NCBI RefSeq assembly: GCF_013362815.1
Contig: NZ_JABFVK010000019.1
Coordinates: 1 to 64,000, forward strand
Direction: 5' to 3'
From: Hamadaea sp.
Lineage (GTDB): Bacteria; Actinomycetota; Actinomycetes; Mycobacteriales; Micromonosporaceae
DNA length: 64,000 bases
Shown here: positions 40,553 to 49,439 of the stretch, in pieces
Position numbering within the stretch: position 1 is the first letter of the stretch
How the letters are laid out: every line of letters begins with the position of its first letter
Translations under genes and position numbers: made by a program
The notes under the pieces: model-generated
What the model was told of the DNA's origin: nothing
Database searches by the model: none
Seen by the model: only the letters and a program-made list of their open reading frames with translations

Positions 40553-42463
40553 GTGACCGCCGTGCGCCGGACGGTCGACGCCGTCTGGAAACTCGAGTCG
40601 GCCCGGATCATCGCCGGGCTGACCCGGCTCGTCCGGGACGTCGGCCTCGCCGAGGAGTTCGCCCAAGACGCCCTGGTCGCGGCGTTGGAGCAGTGGCCGA
40701 GTGCCGGGGTGCCCGACAACCCCGGCGCTTGGCTCATGACGATCGCCAAGCGCCGGGCGATCGACCACATTCGACGGTCGCAGTTGCTCGACCGCAAGCG
40801 CGAGGAACTGGCCCGCGACCTTGATGAACAACCGGACCGGGAGCCCGACGACGTCCTGCGGCTGATGTTCGTCAGCTGCCACCCGGTGCTGCCCACCGCC
40901 GCCCGGGTGGCGTTGACGCTGCGGCTCATCGGCGGCCTGACGGCGGCCGAGATCGGCCGGGCCTTCCTCACCACCGAGGCGCGGATCACCCAGCGGATCG
41001 CGGCGGCCAAACAGACCCTGGCCGAGCAGCGCGTCCCGTTCGAGCTGCCGGCCGGTCCGGAGCTGGCCGCGCGGCTGTCGTCCGTCCTCGAAGTGATCTA
41101 CCTCGTCTTCAACGAGGGATACGCCGCCAGCGCCGGTGCCGACCTGATCCGGGCCGACCTGTGTCTGGAAGCCCTACGCCTGGGGCGTCAGCTCGCCGAG
41201 CTGGCCCCGGACGAGCCGGAGGTCCACGGGCTCGTGGCGTTGATGGAGATCCAGGCGTCGCGCAGCGCTGCTCGTACCGGTCCGTCGGGCGAGCCCGTCC
41301 AACTGCACGAGCAGAATCGCGCGCGCTGGGATCAGCTGCTCATCCGGCGCGGCTTCACCGCGATGCTGCGGGCTCGCGATCTCGGCCGCCCGCCCGGCCC
41401 GTACGTCCTGCAAGCAGCGATCGCCGTCTGCCACGCGCAGGCCCGGACGGCGGCGGAGACCGACTGGACGCAGATCGCGGCGCTCTATGGGGCGTTGGCG
41501 AGGCAGCTGCCGACCCCGGTCGTCCAGCTCAATCGGGCGGTGGCGGTGGGCCTGGCGGCCGGTCCGCAGGCCGGACTGGACCTCGTCGACTCGCTCCTGA
41601 GCGATCCGGTGCTGCAGAACTACCACCTGCTGCCCGGCGTACGCGGAGACCTGCTGGCCAAGCTCGATCGGCCGGCCGAGGCGCGCCGGGAGTTCGAGCG
41701 CGCCGCCGAGTTGGCTGCAAACTCCGCCGAACGCGACTTCCTGCGTCGCCGCGCCGCACAGCTTCCCGCTGAGCCGATCGGGCGGACGCTCGGCCAGGTC
41801 GCCGGGGAGTTCTTGCGCCGCGACGACTTGGATGCGCAAACCCTCCGGTCGTACGCCCAAACGCTGAAACGGCTGCGCCTGACGCTCGGTGAGAACCTGC
41901 CACTGGCAGAGGTGACCCCGGATCGGATCGCGCAGACCTTCGCGACGGCTTGGGGCAGTGCGGCTGCGCGTACGTGGAACCGGCATCGGTCGGCCGTCCG
42001 GTCTTTCGGCGCGTTCGCCGACCTTCCGGATCTCGCCGGTACGCTCGACCGCCGAACCGAGCCGTCGACCACCCGCCCAACGGTCGACCTGGCCGAGCTC
42101 TGGGCTCGCGACCTGCCCCTCCGGGAACGCGTCCTCTGGCGGCTGCTGGCCGACTCGGCGGCCGGGCCAGGCAGCGTACTGGGTTTGAACGTCGAGGATC
42201 TCGATCTCGCCGAGCGCCGGGCGTGGACCGGCACGACCTGGATCACCTGGCGATCGGAGACCGCCCCGCTGCTGACCGAGTTGGTCGCAGGCCGGGAGCG
42301 GGGACCGGTGTTCCTCGCCGACCGGCGGCGCGGCCCGGGCCGGCCTCCGATGGCGGCCGACGTCTGCCCGCATACCGGTCGGACGAGGTTGTCCTACGAA
42401 CGGGCCGAGTACCTGTTCAAGCAGGCCACCGGCCACACCCTGAGCGCACTCCGCCCCCGCTGA
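40553..42463 (+). CDS. ECF42 sigma factor with extra C-terminal recombinase-like domain
   Basis: 636 residues from a GTG at 40553, much longer than the roughly 400-420 expected for ECF42. Sigma region 2 (DVGLAEEFAQDALVAALEQW, WLMTIAKRRAIDHIRR) and region 4 (GGLTAAEIGRAFLTTEARIT) are intact. They are followed by the helical ECF42 extension to about residue 410, ending LRRRAAQLPAEP. Residues 411-636 resemble a tyrosine recombinase: a SAM-like core-binding part (VAGEFLRRDDLDAQTLRSYA) and a catalytic-like part (LLADSAAGPGSVLGLNVEDL). The first catalytic Arg and the HxLR His appear replaced, and no C-terminal Tyr nucleophile is evident, so DNA binding without cleavage is likely. Confidence 0.85.
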   Translation: MTAVRRTVDAVWKLESARIIAGLTRLVRDVGLAEEFAQDALVAALEQWPSAGVPDNPGAWLMTIAKRRAIDHIRRSQLLDRKREELARDLDEQPDREPDDVLRLMFVSCHPVLPTAARVALTLRLIGGLTAAEIGRAFLTTEARITQRIAAAKQTLAEQRVPFELPAGPELAARLSSVLEVIYLVFNEGYAASAGADLIRADLCLEALRLGRQLAELAPDEPEVHGLVALMEIQASRSAARTGPSGEPVQLHEQNRARWDQLLIRRGFTAMLRARDLGRPPGPYVLQAAIAVCHAQARTAAETDWTQIAALYGALARQLPTPVVQLNRAVAVGLAAGPQAGLDLVDSLLSDPVLQNYHLLPGVRGDLLAKLDRPAEARREFERAAELAANSAERDFLRRRAAQLPAEPIGRTLGQVAGEFLRRDDLDAQTLRSYAQTLKRLRLTLGENLPLAEVTPDRIAQTFATAWGSAAARTWNRHRSAVRSFGAFADLPDLAGTLDRRTEPSTTRPTVDLAELWARDLPLRERVLWRLLADSAAGPGSVLGLNVEDLDLAERRAWTGTTWITWRSETAPLLTELVAGRERGPVFLADRRRGPGRPPMAADVCPHTGRTRLSYERAEYLFKQATGHTLSALRPR

Positions 42464-42480
42464 ACGCGCGCCGACCCCCC

Positions 42481-42541
42481 GTTGATCATGAACCTAAGGT
42501 CCGGCTCCGGGTCGGAGTGGAACCTTAGGTTCATGATCAAC
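42481..42541. repeat. Long palindromic hairpin with a TGATCA core (copy 3)
   Basis: GTTGATCATGAACCTAAGGT (42481-42500) pairs perfectly with its complement at 42522-42541 around a 21 nt GC-rich loop. It lies between convergent genes, 18 bp after the ECF42 fusion stop, and probably terminates one or both. Confidence 0.85.
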
Positions 42542-42572
42542 GGAACGGGGGCAACGGGGGCAACGGGGGGGG

Positions 42573-43682
42573 TTAGGTGGCGGAGCAGGTGAGCACGGGG
42601 GGTGCGTTGGTGGCCCCGGAGTTCGCGAGGAACCCGAAGGTCGTGCCGGCACCGGCGCCCAGCGCCCCGTTCCAGCTGGTGTTGGTAACCGTCGTCACCG
42701 CGCCGGCGGTAGTCGCAGTGCCGTTCCACGCACTGGTCACGACTTGGCCGTTGGGCCAGGTCATGGTCACCTTCCAGGAGCTGATGGCCGAACCGCCCGC
42801 GGTGACGGCCACCTGACCTTGGAAGCCCCCGGACCACTGGTTCACCACGGAGTACGCCGTCGAGCAGGACTTGGTCCCGTTCGAAGCGGACGAGGACGGC
42901 GACGATGACGGCGACGATGACGGCGACGAAGAGGGTGACGAAGACGGCGAGGACGACGCCGACGTGGACGGTGACGGCGAAGAACCGCCGAAGTTCACAT
43001 CAGCGCAGAAGTAGTAGGACTGGTCGAGGTGGCTGGCCTGCCAAATCGTGTAGACGATGTGCCGCCCCGAACGCCCGGGGGCGCTCGCGCCGATCAGGGT
43101 CGACCAGCCACCGGCCGACTCCGTGGTCCACTGCCCGACCGGCCGGTTGCCGATCTGGCCGACGAGTTCGAGATCGGACCACTTCAAGGCTTGCGTGATC
43201 GGGTTGAAGCCCTGCTTGGTCACGTACACGTAGACGTAGTCGGCACCGTGGCCGGCCTGGTCGTAGAGCTTGACGTTGAACGTGTTGGCGATGGACTGGG
43301 CTTTCCAATCACCGACCGTGTCCATTGCGTTGTACCGGCCGCTCGACGTGTGCCCGGCGCTGCACAGCTGGCCGTCCGGGATGGCGGCTTGATGGTTGCC
43401 CGCGACGCCCTCACGGAACAGGCCGTTCCAGTTCCACATGGCGTTCGGGTCGTACTGCCATGCCTGCCAGCACATCGGGTCCTCGGTGGCCATCACCGGG
43501 TCCTGGAACCGCGAGCCCCAGCGGGACCAGCAGCTGTAGTTGCGGGAGGCGGGGTCGACGGTGGTGCCATGGGCGTCAGCGACCTTGGCGAGGTTGGTGG
43601 TCAGGAGCACGACTGCGACGGCGGCGACGATCGCCAGGGATAAGGCGATGGACAGCCACCGCCGGTAGGTAGGGGCGGTCAT
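42573..43682 (-). CDS. AA10 lytic polysaccharide monooxygenase with CBM2
   Basis: 369 residues from the ATG at 43682. A signal peptide (WLSIALSLAIVAAVAVVLL) ends before ADA-HGTTVDPASR, leaving the copper-binding His as the mature N-terminus. The second brace His is in GNHQAAIPDGQLCSAGH. The AA10 domain runs to YYFCADVNFG, then a Ser/Pro repeat linker of about 40 residues, then a family-2 carbohydrate-binding module with conserved tryptophans (VVNQWSGGFQGQVAV, TWPNGQVV, NTSWNGAL) and a terminal disulfide pair. It oxidatively cleaves chitin or cellulose outside the cell. Confidence 0.93.
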   Translation of the reverse strand: MTAPTYRRWLSIALSLAIVAAVAVVLLTTNLAKVADAHGTTVDPASRNYSCWSRWGSRFQDPVMATEDPMCWQAWQYDPNAMWNWNGLFREGVAGNHQAAIPDGQLCSAGHTSSGRYNAMDTVGDWKAQSIANTFNVKLYDQAGHGADYVYVYVTKQGFNPITQALKWSDLELVGQIGNRPVGQWTTESAGGWSTLIGASAPGRSGRHIVYTIWQASHLDQSYYFCADVNFGGSSPSPSTSASSSPSSSPSSSPSSSPSSSPSSSASNGTKSCSTAYSVVNQWSGGFQGQVAVTAGGSAISSWKVTMTWPNGQVVTSAWNGTATTAGAVTTVTNTSWNGALGAGAGTTFGFLANSGATNAPPVLTCSAT

Positions 43683-43847
43683 GCGATGACTCCTTGTCCG
43701 TGGAGTGCCCGGCGCGACACTTGGGCGAGTGGGAGCTGCGACCACTTCGGTCGCGCCCGACGCCGGGCGTATTCATCTATGGGAAACGATTCAACCGTCC
43801 GCCGCCCGTTTTGGGAAGAGGTGGCGGGACTGAGGCACACTACGAGG

Positions 43848-44471
43848 GTGAACGACCTGGATGCGGTGGCTGCGCTGCACGACCCGGTGCGCCGGGCGCT
43901 CTACGAGTTCGTCGCCGCCTCGGGTCGCGACGTCGGGCGCAACGAGGCAGCCGAAGGGGTCGGCGTCTCGCGTACTCTGGCCGCGTTTCACCTGGACAAA
44001 CTCGCCGAGGTCGGGCTTCTGGAGACCGGCTTCGCGCGCCTTTCCGCCACCCGGCCCGGTCCGGGCGCAGGGCGACCGGCCAAGGTCTACCGCCGTGGGC
44101 GTACAAGTCGATATGTCGCGGTGCCGGAGCGCGACTTCCGAGAGCTGGCGTCGCTGCTCGCGGAGGTGGTCGGGGACCTGGACGCCGCCGACGGCGCGAT
44201 CGCCGCGGCGGCTCGCGCGGGCAAGAAGCTGCACGAGCCTGGTGGGTGGCTGGCCACGCTGCGTGACCGCGGCTACGAGCCCTATCGCCAAGATGATGTG
44301 GTACGCCTTAGGAACTGCCCGTTTCAGCAGGTCGCCGACGAGCAGCCGCTGCTGGTCTGTTCGATGAATCTGGCGCTGTGTCAAGGCATCGCGGGCGACG
44401 ACGCGACCGCGGAACTGGACCCGAAGCCAGGGGAGTGCTGCGTCTCGTTCTCTAAAAATAAGAATCGTTGA
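43848..44471 (+). CDS. ArsR/SufR-like regulator with a cysteine-rich C-terminus
   Basis: 207 residues from the GTG at 43848; an ATG at 43779 would add 23 residues. A winged helix-turn-helix covers ALHDPVRRALYEFVAASG and NEAAEGVGVSRTLAAFHLDK. The C-terminus has the spaced cysteines NCPFQQ, LLVCSMNLALCQG and GECCVSF, resembling SufR-type [Fe-S] regulators and related actinobacterial proteins. It may sense redox state, iron or nitric oxide. It precedes a DUF3291 gene on the same strand. Confidence 0.8.
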   Translation: MNDLDAVAALHDPVRRALYEFVAASGRDVGRNEAAEGVGVSRTLAAFHLDKLAEVGLLETGFARLSATRPGPGAGRPAKVYRRGRTSRYVAVPERDFRELASLLAEVVGDLDAADGAIAAAARAGKKLHEPGGWLATLRDRGYEPYRQDDVVRLRNCPFQQVADEQPLLVCSMNLALCQGIAGDDATAELDPKPGECCVSFSKNKNR

Positions 44472-44503
44472 CATAGAAGCGCCCGGTCGGCCATGCTCAT
44501 GCC

Positions 44504-44950
44504 ATGCATCTCGCCCAACTGAACGTCGCGCGTCTCCTCGCCCCGATCGACGCGCCTGAGCTGGCCGAGTTCGTCGCTTTGCTGGAGCCGATCAACGCGG
44601 TGGCCGACGCCGCGCCCGGATTCGTGTGGCGGCTCAAGGAATCGGAGACCGATCCGACCCTCACCTACCAGCACGATTTCGGCGACGAACTGCTGATCAA
44701 CATGTCGGTGTGGCAGACGCGCGACGATCTCTGGAACTACGTCTATCGGACTCGGCACCTTGGTGTGCTGCAACGGCGGCGGGAATGGTTCCAGCGGACG
44801 CTGGAAATCGCCAGCGTGATGTGGTGGATTCCGGAAGGGCACCTCCCGACGGCTGCGGAGGGGATGGCCCGGCTCGCGGCTCTCCGTGACCGGGGAGCCG
44901 GGCCGGAAGCCTTCACCTTCAAGGAGTTCCACGAGCCGGTGTCTATTTAG
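44504..44950 (+). CDS. DUF3291 protein
   Basis: 148 residues. HLAQLNVARLLAPIDAPELA at the start, NMSVWQTRDDLWNYVYRTRH in the middle and MWWIPEGHLPTAAEGMARL near the end match DUF3291, a dimeric alpha/beta-barrel-like family of unknown function. It follows the cysteine-rich regulator by 32 bp and is probably co-transcribed. Confidence 0.88.
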   Translation: MHLAQLNVARLLAPIDAPELAEFVALLEPINAVADAAPGFVWRLKESETDPTLTYQHDFGDELLINMSVWQTRDDLWNYVYRTRHLGVLQRRREWFQRTLEIASVMWWIPEGHLPTAAEGMARLAALRDRGAGPEAFTFKEFHEPVSI

Positions 44951-45513
44951 GAGACTGGCCGCCAGTCGTGCGGCGGGTCCTCGCCGACCCGCCCGTCGAC
45001 GGCCTCGCGCAACAGGTCGGCGTGGCCGGTGTGGCGGCCGTACTCCTCGACCAGGTCGCACAGCAGACGGCGGAGGCTCATCTTGCGCCCGTCCGGCCAG
45101 CCGGTGTGCACGAGCTGGTCGAGACCCCCGTCCTTCAGCGCCTCGGCCAACTTCACCCGCGCGCGTTCGACCGCCCCGTCCCAGTACGCGTAAAGCACTT
45201 CGGGGGCGTCGTCAGCGGCCGACGAGAACTCCCAGTCGTTGCTGCCGTCCCAGCCCAATGCGGTCCACGGCCCGCTGATCGGCTCGCCGGTGAGCTTGAC
45301 GGTGAACGTGTAGTCCTCCTGGGCGGCGAGGTGCTTCAGCAGCCCGCCCAGGGTCAGGTCGGACTTGCCGATCTTGGCGGTCAGCCCGGCGGAGTCGAGG
45401 CCGTCGGCCTTGAACCGGAAGGTCCATCGCATCCGGTCCAGTGCGCCGACCAGGTGTTCGGCCTCGGTCCCGGCCACCGGCGGCTCCCACGGAGGATCAG
45501 TTCTCTCAGTCAT
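44947..45513 (-). CDS. DinB-superfamily (DUF664-like) protein
   Basis: 188 residues from the ATG at 45513. The four-helix DinB/mini-circle pattern includes LTLGGLLKHLAAQEDYTFTV, where the metal-binding His lies, and LLCDLVEEYGRHTGHADLLR, which holds the second histidine pair. Some relatives are mycothiol- or bacillithiol-dependent transferases. The substrate is unknown. Confidence 0.85.
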   Translation of the reverse strand: MTERTDPPWEPPVAGTEAEHLVGALDRMRWTFRFKADGLDSAGLTAKIGKSDLTLGGLLKHLAAQEDYTFTVKLTGEPISGPWTALGWDGSNDWEFSSAADDAPEVLYAYWDGAVERARVKLAEALKDGGLDQLVHTGWPDGRKMSLRRLLCDLVEEYGRHTGHADLLREAVDGRVGEDPPHDWRPVS

Positions 45514-45575
45514 GCGACCCAAGGTAGCGGCTATTCCCGACATCCTTTGTCGGGTACGTCTTCTATTGTTGCCGG

Positions 45576-45866
45576 ATGGAATTGGAGTTCAGCGGCGAGA
45601 TCTTCCACTGGCGTGGGCCGGCCCCGCACCACTTCGTCACCGTGCCGGACGAGGAGTGCCAGGAGATCCAGGACGTGGCCGCCCGGCTCACCTACGGCTG
45701 GGGCGTCATCCCGGTTGGCGTACGCGTCGGCCGGACCGAGTGGACGACGTCGTTGTTTCCGAAGAACGGCCGGTACCTGGTGCCGTTGCGGGCCGACGTC
45801 CGGCGGGCCGAAAAGCTGGAGCTCGGTGACACCGTGACGATTAAGCTGACCCTCGATGCCGACTGA
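45576..45866 (+). CDS. DUF1905 protein
   Basis: 96 residues. FSGEIFHWRGPAPHHFVTVP, then GWGVIPVGVRVG, and KLELGDTVTIKLTLD near the end match DUF1905, a small beta-barrel family of unknown function. It overlaps the following acetyltransferase gene by 11 bp. Confidence 0.88.
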   Translation: MELEFSGEIFHWRGPAPHHFVTVPDEECQEIQDVAARLTYGWGVIPVGVRVGRTEWTTSLFPKNGRYLVPLRADVRRAEKLELGDTVTIKLTLDAD

Positions 45867-46326
45867 ATCCCCCGTACGCCGGGCCGCTGTCTCGGACGCG
45901 GCCGTCGTCGCCGTCCTGCTCGACGACTTCAACCGCGAGTTCGACAGCCCGACGCCTGGCCCGGACTGGCTGACTGCCCGCCTGACCGTGTTGCTCGCCG
46001 GGGACGACCTCGTCGTGTTGCTCGCCGGAGAACCCGCGGCCGGACTCGCCGCGATCTCGTTCCGGCCCGGCATCTGGTGGGACGGCCCGGCGGCCTTGCT
46101 CGACGAGCTCTATGTACGCCCGGAGCTGCGCAATCAGCGGCTCGGCCACGCGCTGTTGGAGGCCGCGTGCGACCTGGCCGCCCAGCGGGGCGCGGAGTAT
46201 CTGGAGGTCAATGTGGACGGCGTGGACACCGACGCCCGGCGGTTCTACGAGGCACACGGGTTCAGCCACACCGAACCGGGCCAGTCCGAACCGATGTACT
46301 TCTACTACCGGGAACTGGCTCCGTAG
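45856..46326 (+). CDS. GNAT-family N-acetyltransferase
   Basis: 156 residues. The acetyl-CoA motif is LDELYVRPELRNQRLGHALL and the C-terminal ARRFYEAHGF is typical. It begins inside the end of the DUF1905 gene and overlaps the convergent WYL-regulator stop by 22 bp. Confidence 0.9.
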   Translation: MPTESPVRRAAVSDAAVVAVLLDDFNREFDSPTPGPDWLTARLTVLLAGDDLVVLLAGEPAAGLAAISFRPGIWWDGPAALLDELYVRPELRNQRLGHALLEAACDLAAQRGAEYLEVNVDGVDTDARRFYEAHGFSHTEPGQSEPMYFYYRELAP

Positions 46327-47267
46327 TAGGCCGCTGCTGCCTTGATCTCGGCGGCGATCCTATCCCGGACGGACGGCGGGGCGAGCACCTCGACCGCCGA
46401 ACCGAAGCTGAGCAGCCCCTCGACAGCCCACCACTCTTCGTCGAAGGGCACCGTCAGCTCGACCGGCTCGGTGGTCGCCACCGGGACCTTGTGCTGGCCG
46501 CGTACGGGAATCATGCGGCGCAGGCGCGGCAGCGCCCGCGGCGCGGCGCGCAGCGTCACCTCGACCTCGACGTGTTCGGCCTCCAACTCGGCTCGGGCTT
46601 CGGCCCACGCCTTGGCCAGGTCGAAGTCGGCGGGCCGGCTTGCCGCATCGGCGAGGATCTCGACCGAACGCACCCGCGAAACCCGATAAGTGCGGCGTAC
46701 GCCGTCGCGCAGCGCCACGAGATACCAGTCACCCGCCGCCAAGACCAGGCCCAACGGGTCGACGACGCGATGCGACGGCTTGCCGTCCCGGACGTACTCC
46801 AGGCGTACCTTGCGATCGCGCCAGGCCGCCTCGGCGAGCTGAGTCAAGCAGGGAACCGGCTCCGGAGTGCCGAAGAACCGCACCGGGTCGAGATGGAACC
46901 GTTCCGCCGTATGCCCCGCCCGTTGCCGGGCGTCACCGGTCAGACTCGCCCACACCTTGATCCGCGCGCCTTCGAGCAGTTCACCGAGGCCCAACTGCTC
47001 GGCCGGACCGGCGAGCCCGAGGAAGGCCAGCGCGCCCGCCTCGTCCAGGCCCATCCCGGTGAGCCTCGTCCGATAGCCGCCGTCCAGGCGGTAGCCCCCG
47101 GCCGGACCGCGCGTCGAGCGTACGGGGACGCCGGCGGCGGCCAGCGCCTCCACGTCCCGCTGGACCGTACGCTCACTGACCTCCAGCAGGCCGGCCAGGT
47201 CCTGACCGGTGGCCTGTCCGCGTACCTGGAGGTGCAGGAGCAGGGTCATCATCCGGGAGGCGCGCAT
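46305..47267 (-). CDS. DeoR-like HTH / WYL-domain transcriptional regulator
   Basis: 320 residues from the ATG at 47267. The N-terminal helix-turn-helix reads QATGQDLAGLLEVSERTVQR, with RGPAGGYRL completing the wing. The WYL domain contains DWYLVALRDGVRRTYRVSRV, and the WCX extension follows. These regulators sense nucleic acids or small ligands. It diverges by 52 bp from the cyclase-like gene, which may be its target. Confidence 0.9.
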   Translation of the reverse strand: MRASRMMTLLLHLQVRGQATGQDLAGLLEVSERTVQRDVEALAAAGVPVRSTRGPAGGYRLDGGYRTRLTGMGLDEAGALAFLGLAGPAEQLGLGELLEGARIKVWASLTGDARQRAGHTAERFHLDPVRFFGTPEPVPCLTQLAEAAWRDRKVRLEYVRDGKPSHRVVDPLGLVLAAGDWYLVALRDGVRRTYRVSRVRSVEILADAASRPADFDLAKAWAEARAELEAEHVEVEVTLRAAPRALPRLRRMIPVRGQHKVPVATTEPVELTVPFDEEWWAVEGLLSFGSAVEVLAPPSVRDRIAAEIKAAAAYYGASSR

Positions 47268-47319
47268 GCTCCCATCATCTCGCGGGCTTCTGTCGGTGGG
47301 TGCTGCGAGACTCCGGGGT

Positions 47320-48177
47320 ATGACTGTCCTTGAATCCGCCCGTGCGTTCCTCGACCGGGAAGGGCGGCTGGTCGAACGCCGTCTCGCCGCCGTCCTGCTC
47401 GACGGCGAGGACCCGGCCGGAGTCGTGGCCGCCGTCGAGGCGTACCGCAACGCGGACGGCGGCTTCGGACACGGCTTCGAACCCGACAAACGCTGCCCGG
47501 CCAGCCTGCCGATCGATGTCGAGTGCGCCCTCGACGTCCTGGTCGTCGCGGGAGCGCCCGCGCCCGGCTGGGTGGGCTCGGCCGGTGACTGGCTCGCCTC
47601 GGTCGCGACCCCCGAAGGCGCGGTGCCGCTGGCCTTCCCGGTCATCGAGCGCTATCCCCGCGCCGACCACTGGTCCCACTGGACCTACGCACCCGGCCTC
47701 AACCCGACCGCGGGTCTGACCGGACGGCTGCACCACCTCGGCGTGGTCCATCCGTGGCTCGACCGGGCCACCGAGTGGACGTTCAGCCGGCTCGAATCCG
47801 AGTTCACCGAAGACGCGCACGCGCTGAGCGAAGTGCTCGTCTTCCTCGCCGCCGCACCGGATCGAGCCCGCGCCGATGCCCTTGCTACGCAGGTCGAGGG
47901 CTGGCTGGCCAGGCTGCAATGGTTCCGGGCCGACCCGGACGACGCCGGCTACGGGTTGACGCCGTTGCACTTCGCGCCGACGCCGGACAGCCCGTGGCGG
48001 GCGTTGTTCACCGACGCCGCCATCGACGGGCACCTCGACCGCCTCGCCCGGGACCAGCAGACCGACGGCGGCTGGCCGATCACCTGGGAGCCGCCGAGTC
48101 AGGCCTCCACTTTGGAGTGGCGCGGCATCGAGACGCTCCGCGCTCTGCGCGTGCTTCGGGCGTACGACCGCCTCTGA
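47320..48177 (+). CDS. Alpha-alpha toroid (terpenoid cyclase/prenyltransferase-like) protein
   Basis: 285 residues from the ATG at 47320. Repeated helical hairpins with YRNADGGFGHGFEPD and QQTDGGWPITWEP (the QxxDGGW pattern of squalene-cyclase-like repeats) indicate an alpha-alpha toroid. It is far shorter than a true cyclase and lacks the DxDD acid motif, so it is probably a non-cyclase protein of unknown role. Confidence 0.75.
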   Translation: MTVLESARAFLDREGRLVERRLAAVLLDGEDPAGVVAAVEAYRNADGGFGHGFEPDKRCPASLPIDVECALDVLVVAGAPAPGWVGSAGDWLASVATPEGAVPLAFPVIERYPRADHWSHWTYAPGLNPTAGLTGRLHHLGVVHPWLDRATEWTFSRLESEFTEDAHALSEVLVFLAAAPDRARADALATQVEGWLARLQWFRADPDDAGYGLTPLHFAPTPDSPWRALFTDAAIDGHLDRLARDQQTDGGWPITWEPPSQASTLEWRGIETLRALRVLRAYDRL

Positions 48178-48193
48178 CCAGTTCCGTAAACGC

Positions 48194-48225
48194 AGCGGCG
48201 CCGCCCACCTGTGGACGGCGCCGCT
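48194..48225. terminator. Hairpin between convergent genes
   Basis: AGCGGCGCCGCCCAC (48194-48208) pairs with GTGGACGGCGCCGCT (48211-48225), one mismatch, 2 nt loop. It can terminate both the toroid gene and the small leftward gene. Confidence 0.7.
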
Positions 48226-48237
48226 ATTCGGTAATGC

Positions 48238-48432
48238 TCAGATGTTGTTGTCCCACCCTCGCTTGATCGCACCGGCCGGCTGCGGGGAGCCGACGCGCAG
48301 CACGTCCCACCGGCGCGCGGGCTCCTCCGAAGACTTCAGAGTCACCTGGTCGCCGACGCGGACGCGCGGCTCCACCCAGCAGGTGAGGTAGCGAGAGTCC
48401 GACCGAAGATCGACTTGAACCAGCATCGTCAT
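48238..48432 (-). CDS. Small conserved hypothetical protein
   Basis: 64 residues from the ATG at 48432 (or 62 from 48426). The sequence reads as a small beta-barrel: VQVDLRSDSRYLTCWVEPRV, then VGDQVTLKSSEEPARRWDVL. No enzymatic motif is seen. I do not recognise a named family. Coding character is supported by regular codon use and a terminator right after it. Confidence 0.65.
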   Translation of the reverse strand: MTMLVQVDLRSDSRYLTCWVEPRVRVGDQVTLKSSEEPARRWDVLRVGSPQPAGAIKRGWDNNI

Positions 48433-48525
48433 GCCGATCAAGGTAGGCGATGGCCGCTGCCTCGTCATCCGACTTTCGCGCGACCCCGCTTTCGCGCATG
48501 CGGTGGCAGCGCGCGCACGACGCAA

Positions 48526-48627
48526 GATCGTCGGCTTCCGACGATCAGTGCACGAAAAGGCCCACGAATGTCGGCTTCCGACGATCAAGGAAGCGCGAAC
48601 CGCCAAGAATGTCGGAAGCCGACGATC
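48526..48627. repeat. Three copies of the GTCGGCTTCCGAC palindrome
   Basis: GATCGTCGGCTTCCGACGATC at 48526-48546 is a perfect 9+3+9 palindrome and is the fullest copy (21 bp, core quoted in part). Shorter copies lie at 48570-48586 and, inverted, at 48611-48627. They fill the gap between the small leftward gene and the methyltransferase. Confidence 0.85.
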
Positions 48628-48731
48628 TTGCGTACGGGGCGGGGCAGCGCGCCCGGTGGGAAGCGGGGCGGAGTGCGTCGGCGGAGTCCTTTCGCGCCGC
48701 GGGGGTGGCACTGGGCTGGGAAGATCGAGGG

Positions 48732-49439
48732 GTGGGGGATTCCTACGCCGTCACGGCCGAGTTCTACGACCTGTTGCAGGCCGACGAGTTCCGCCGGCTC
48801 GCGGAGCGGCTGATCCGGCGCTGGCTGGGGACGCCGGAGGTCGGCGTACTGGATGTCGGCGCGGGAACCGGGCTGGCCACTGCGTTGCTGGCGGAGCAGG
48901 CCGGGGTCGTCGTGCACGCCGTCGAGCCCGCCGGGGCCATGCGGGCCGTTCTGCTCAGCCGGTTGGCCGGGCAGCCCCACTTGCTCAACAGAGTCCGGGT
49001 CCATGCTGTCGGCGTACAACATGTCGGCTTGAAGGCGGTGGCTGATTTCGCGTGGTGCGTTAACACGATGGCGTGCCTGGACCCGCTGGAGCGGGCCGAG
49101 GGGCTGGCGGCGATGCGTGCGGCGCTGGTGCTCGGCGGGCGGCTGGTCGTGCAGCGGCCGCCGCACCGGCTGGAGCCGCCCTGGGAGCTGCCGTCGCGAC
49201 GACTCGGCGATGATCTTTACACCGGGCAGGTGACCTGCGCGGACGCTGGACCGGGCAAGGCGCTGTGGCGGTTCGTCTATCGGGTGACCCGCGACGATCA
49301 TGTCGTACGCGAGGCGCGTGAGAGCTTTGAGGTGCACCTCGCCGAGCCGTGGGCGTTCGCCGATGAGTTGCGCGCGGCCGGATTCGACCCCATCGCGCAG
49401 GACGAGAAGGAGATCGTGGTCGCGCTCGCCCGGCGCTAG
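48732..49439 (+). CDS. Class I SAM-dependent methyltransferase
   Basis: 235 residues from the GTG at 48732, where the family begins (DSYAVTAEFYDLLQ). Longer in-frame starts would translate the palindromic repeats. SAM motif I is VGVLDVGAGTGLATALLAEQ and motif II HAVEPAGAMRAVLLSRL. The substrate is unknown. Its stop overlaps the convergent acetyltransferase stop in CTAG. Confidence 0.82.
   Translation: MGDSYAVTAEFYDLLQADEFRRLAERLIRRWLGTPEVGVLDVGAGTGLATALLAEQAGVVVHAVEPAGAMRAVLLSRLAGQPHLLNRVRVHAVGVQHVGLKAVADFAWCVNTMACLDPLERAEGLAAMRAALVLGGRLVVQRPPHRLEPPWELPSRRLGDDLYTGQVTCADAGPGKALWRFVYRVTRDDHVVREARESFEVHLAEPWAFADELRAAGFDPIAQDEKEIVVALARR

Noticed and set aside
48450-48731. N-terminal extension of the methyltransferase
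   Set aside because: This stretch translates the palindromic repeats and has no similarity to methyltransferases; the family begins at the GTG at 48732.
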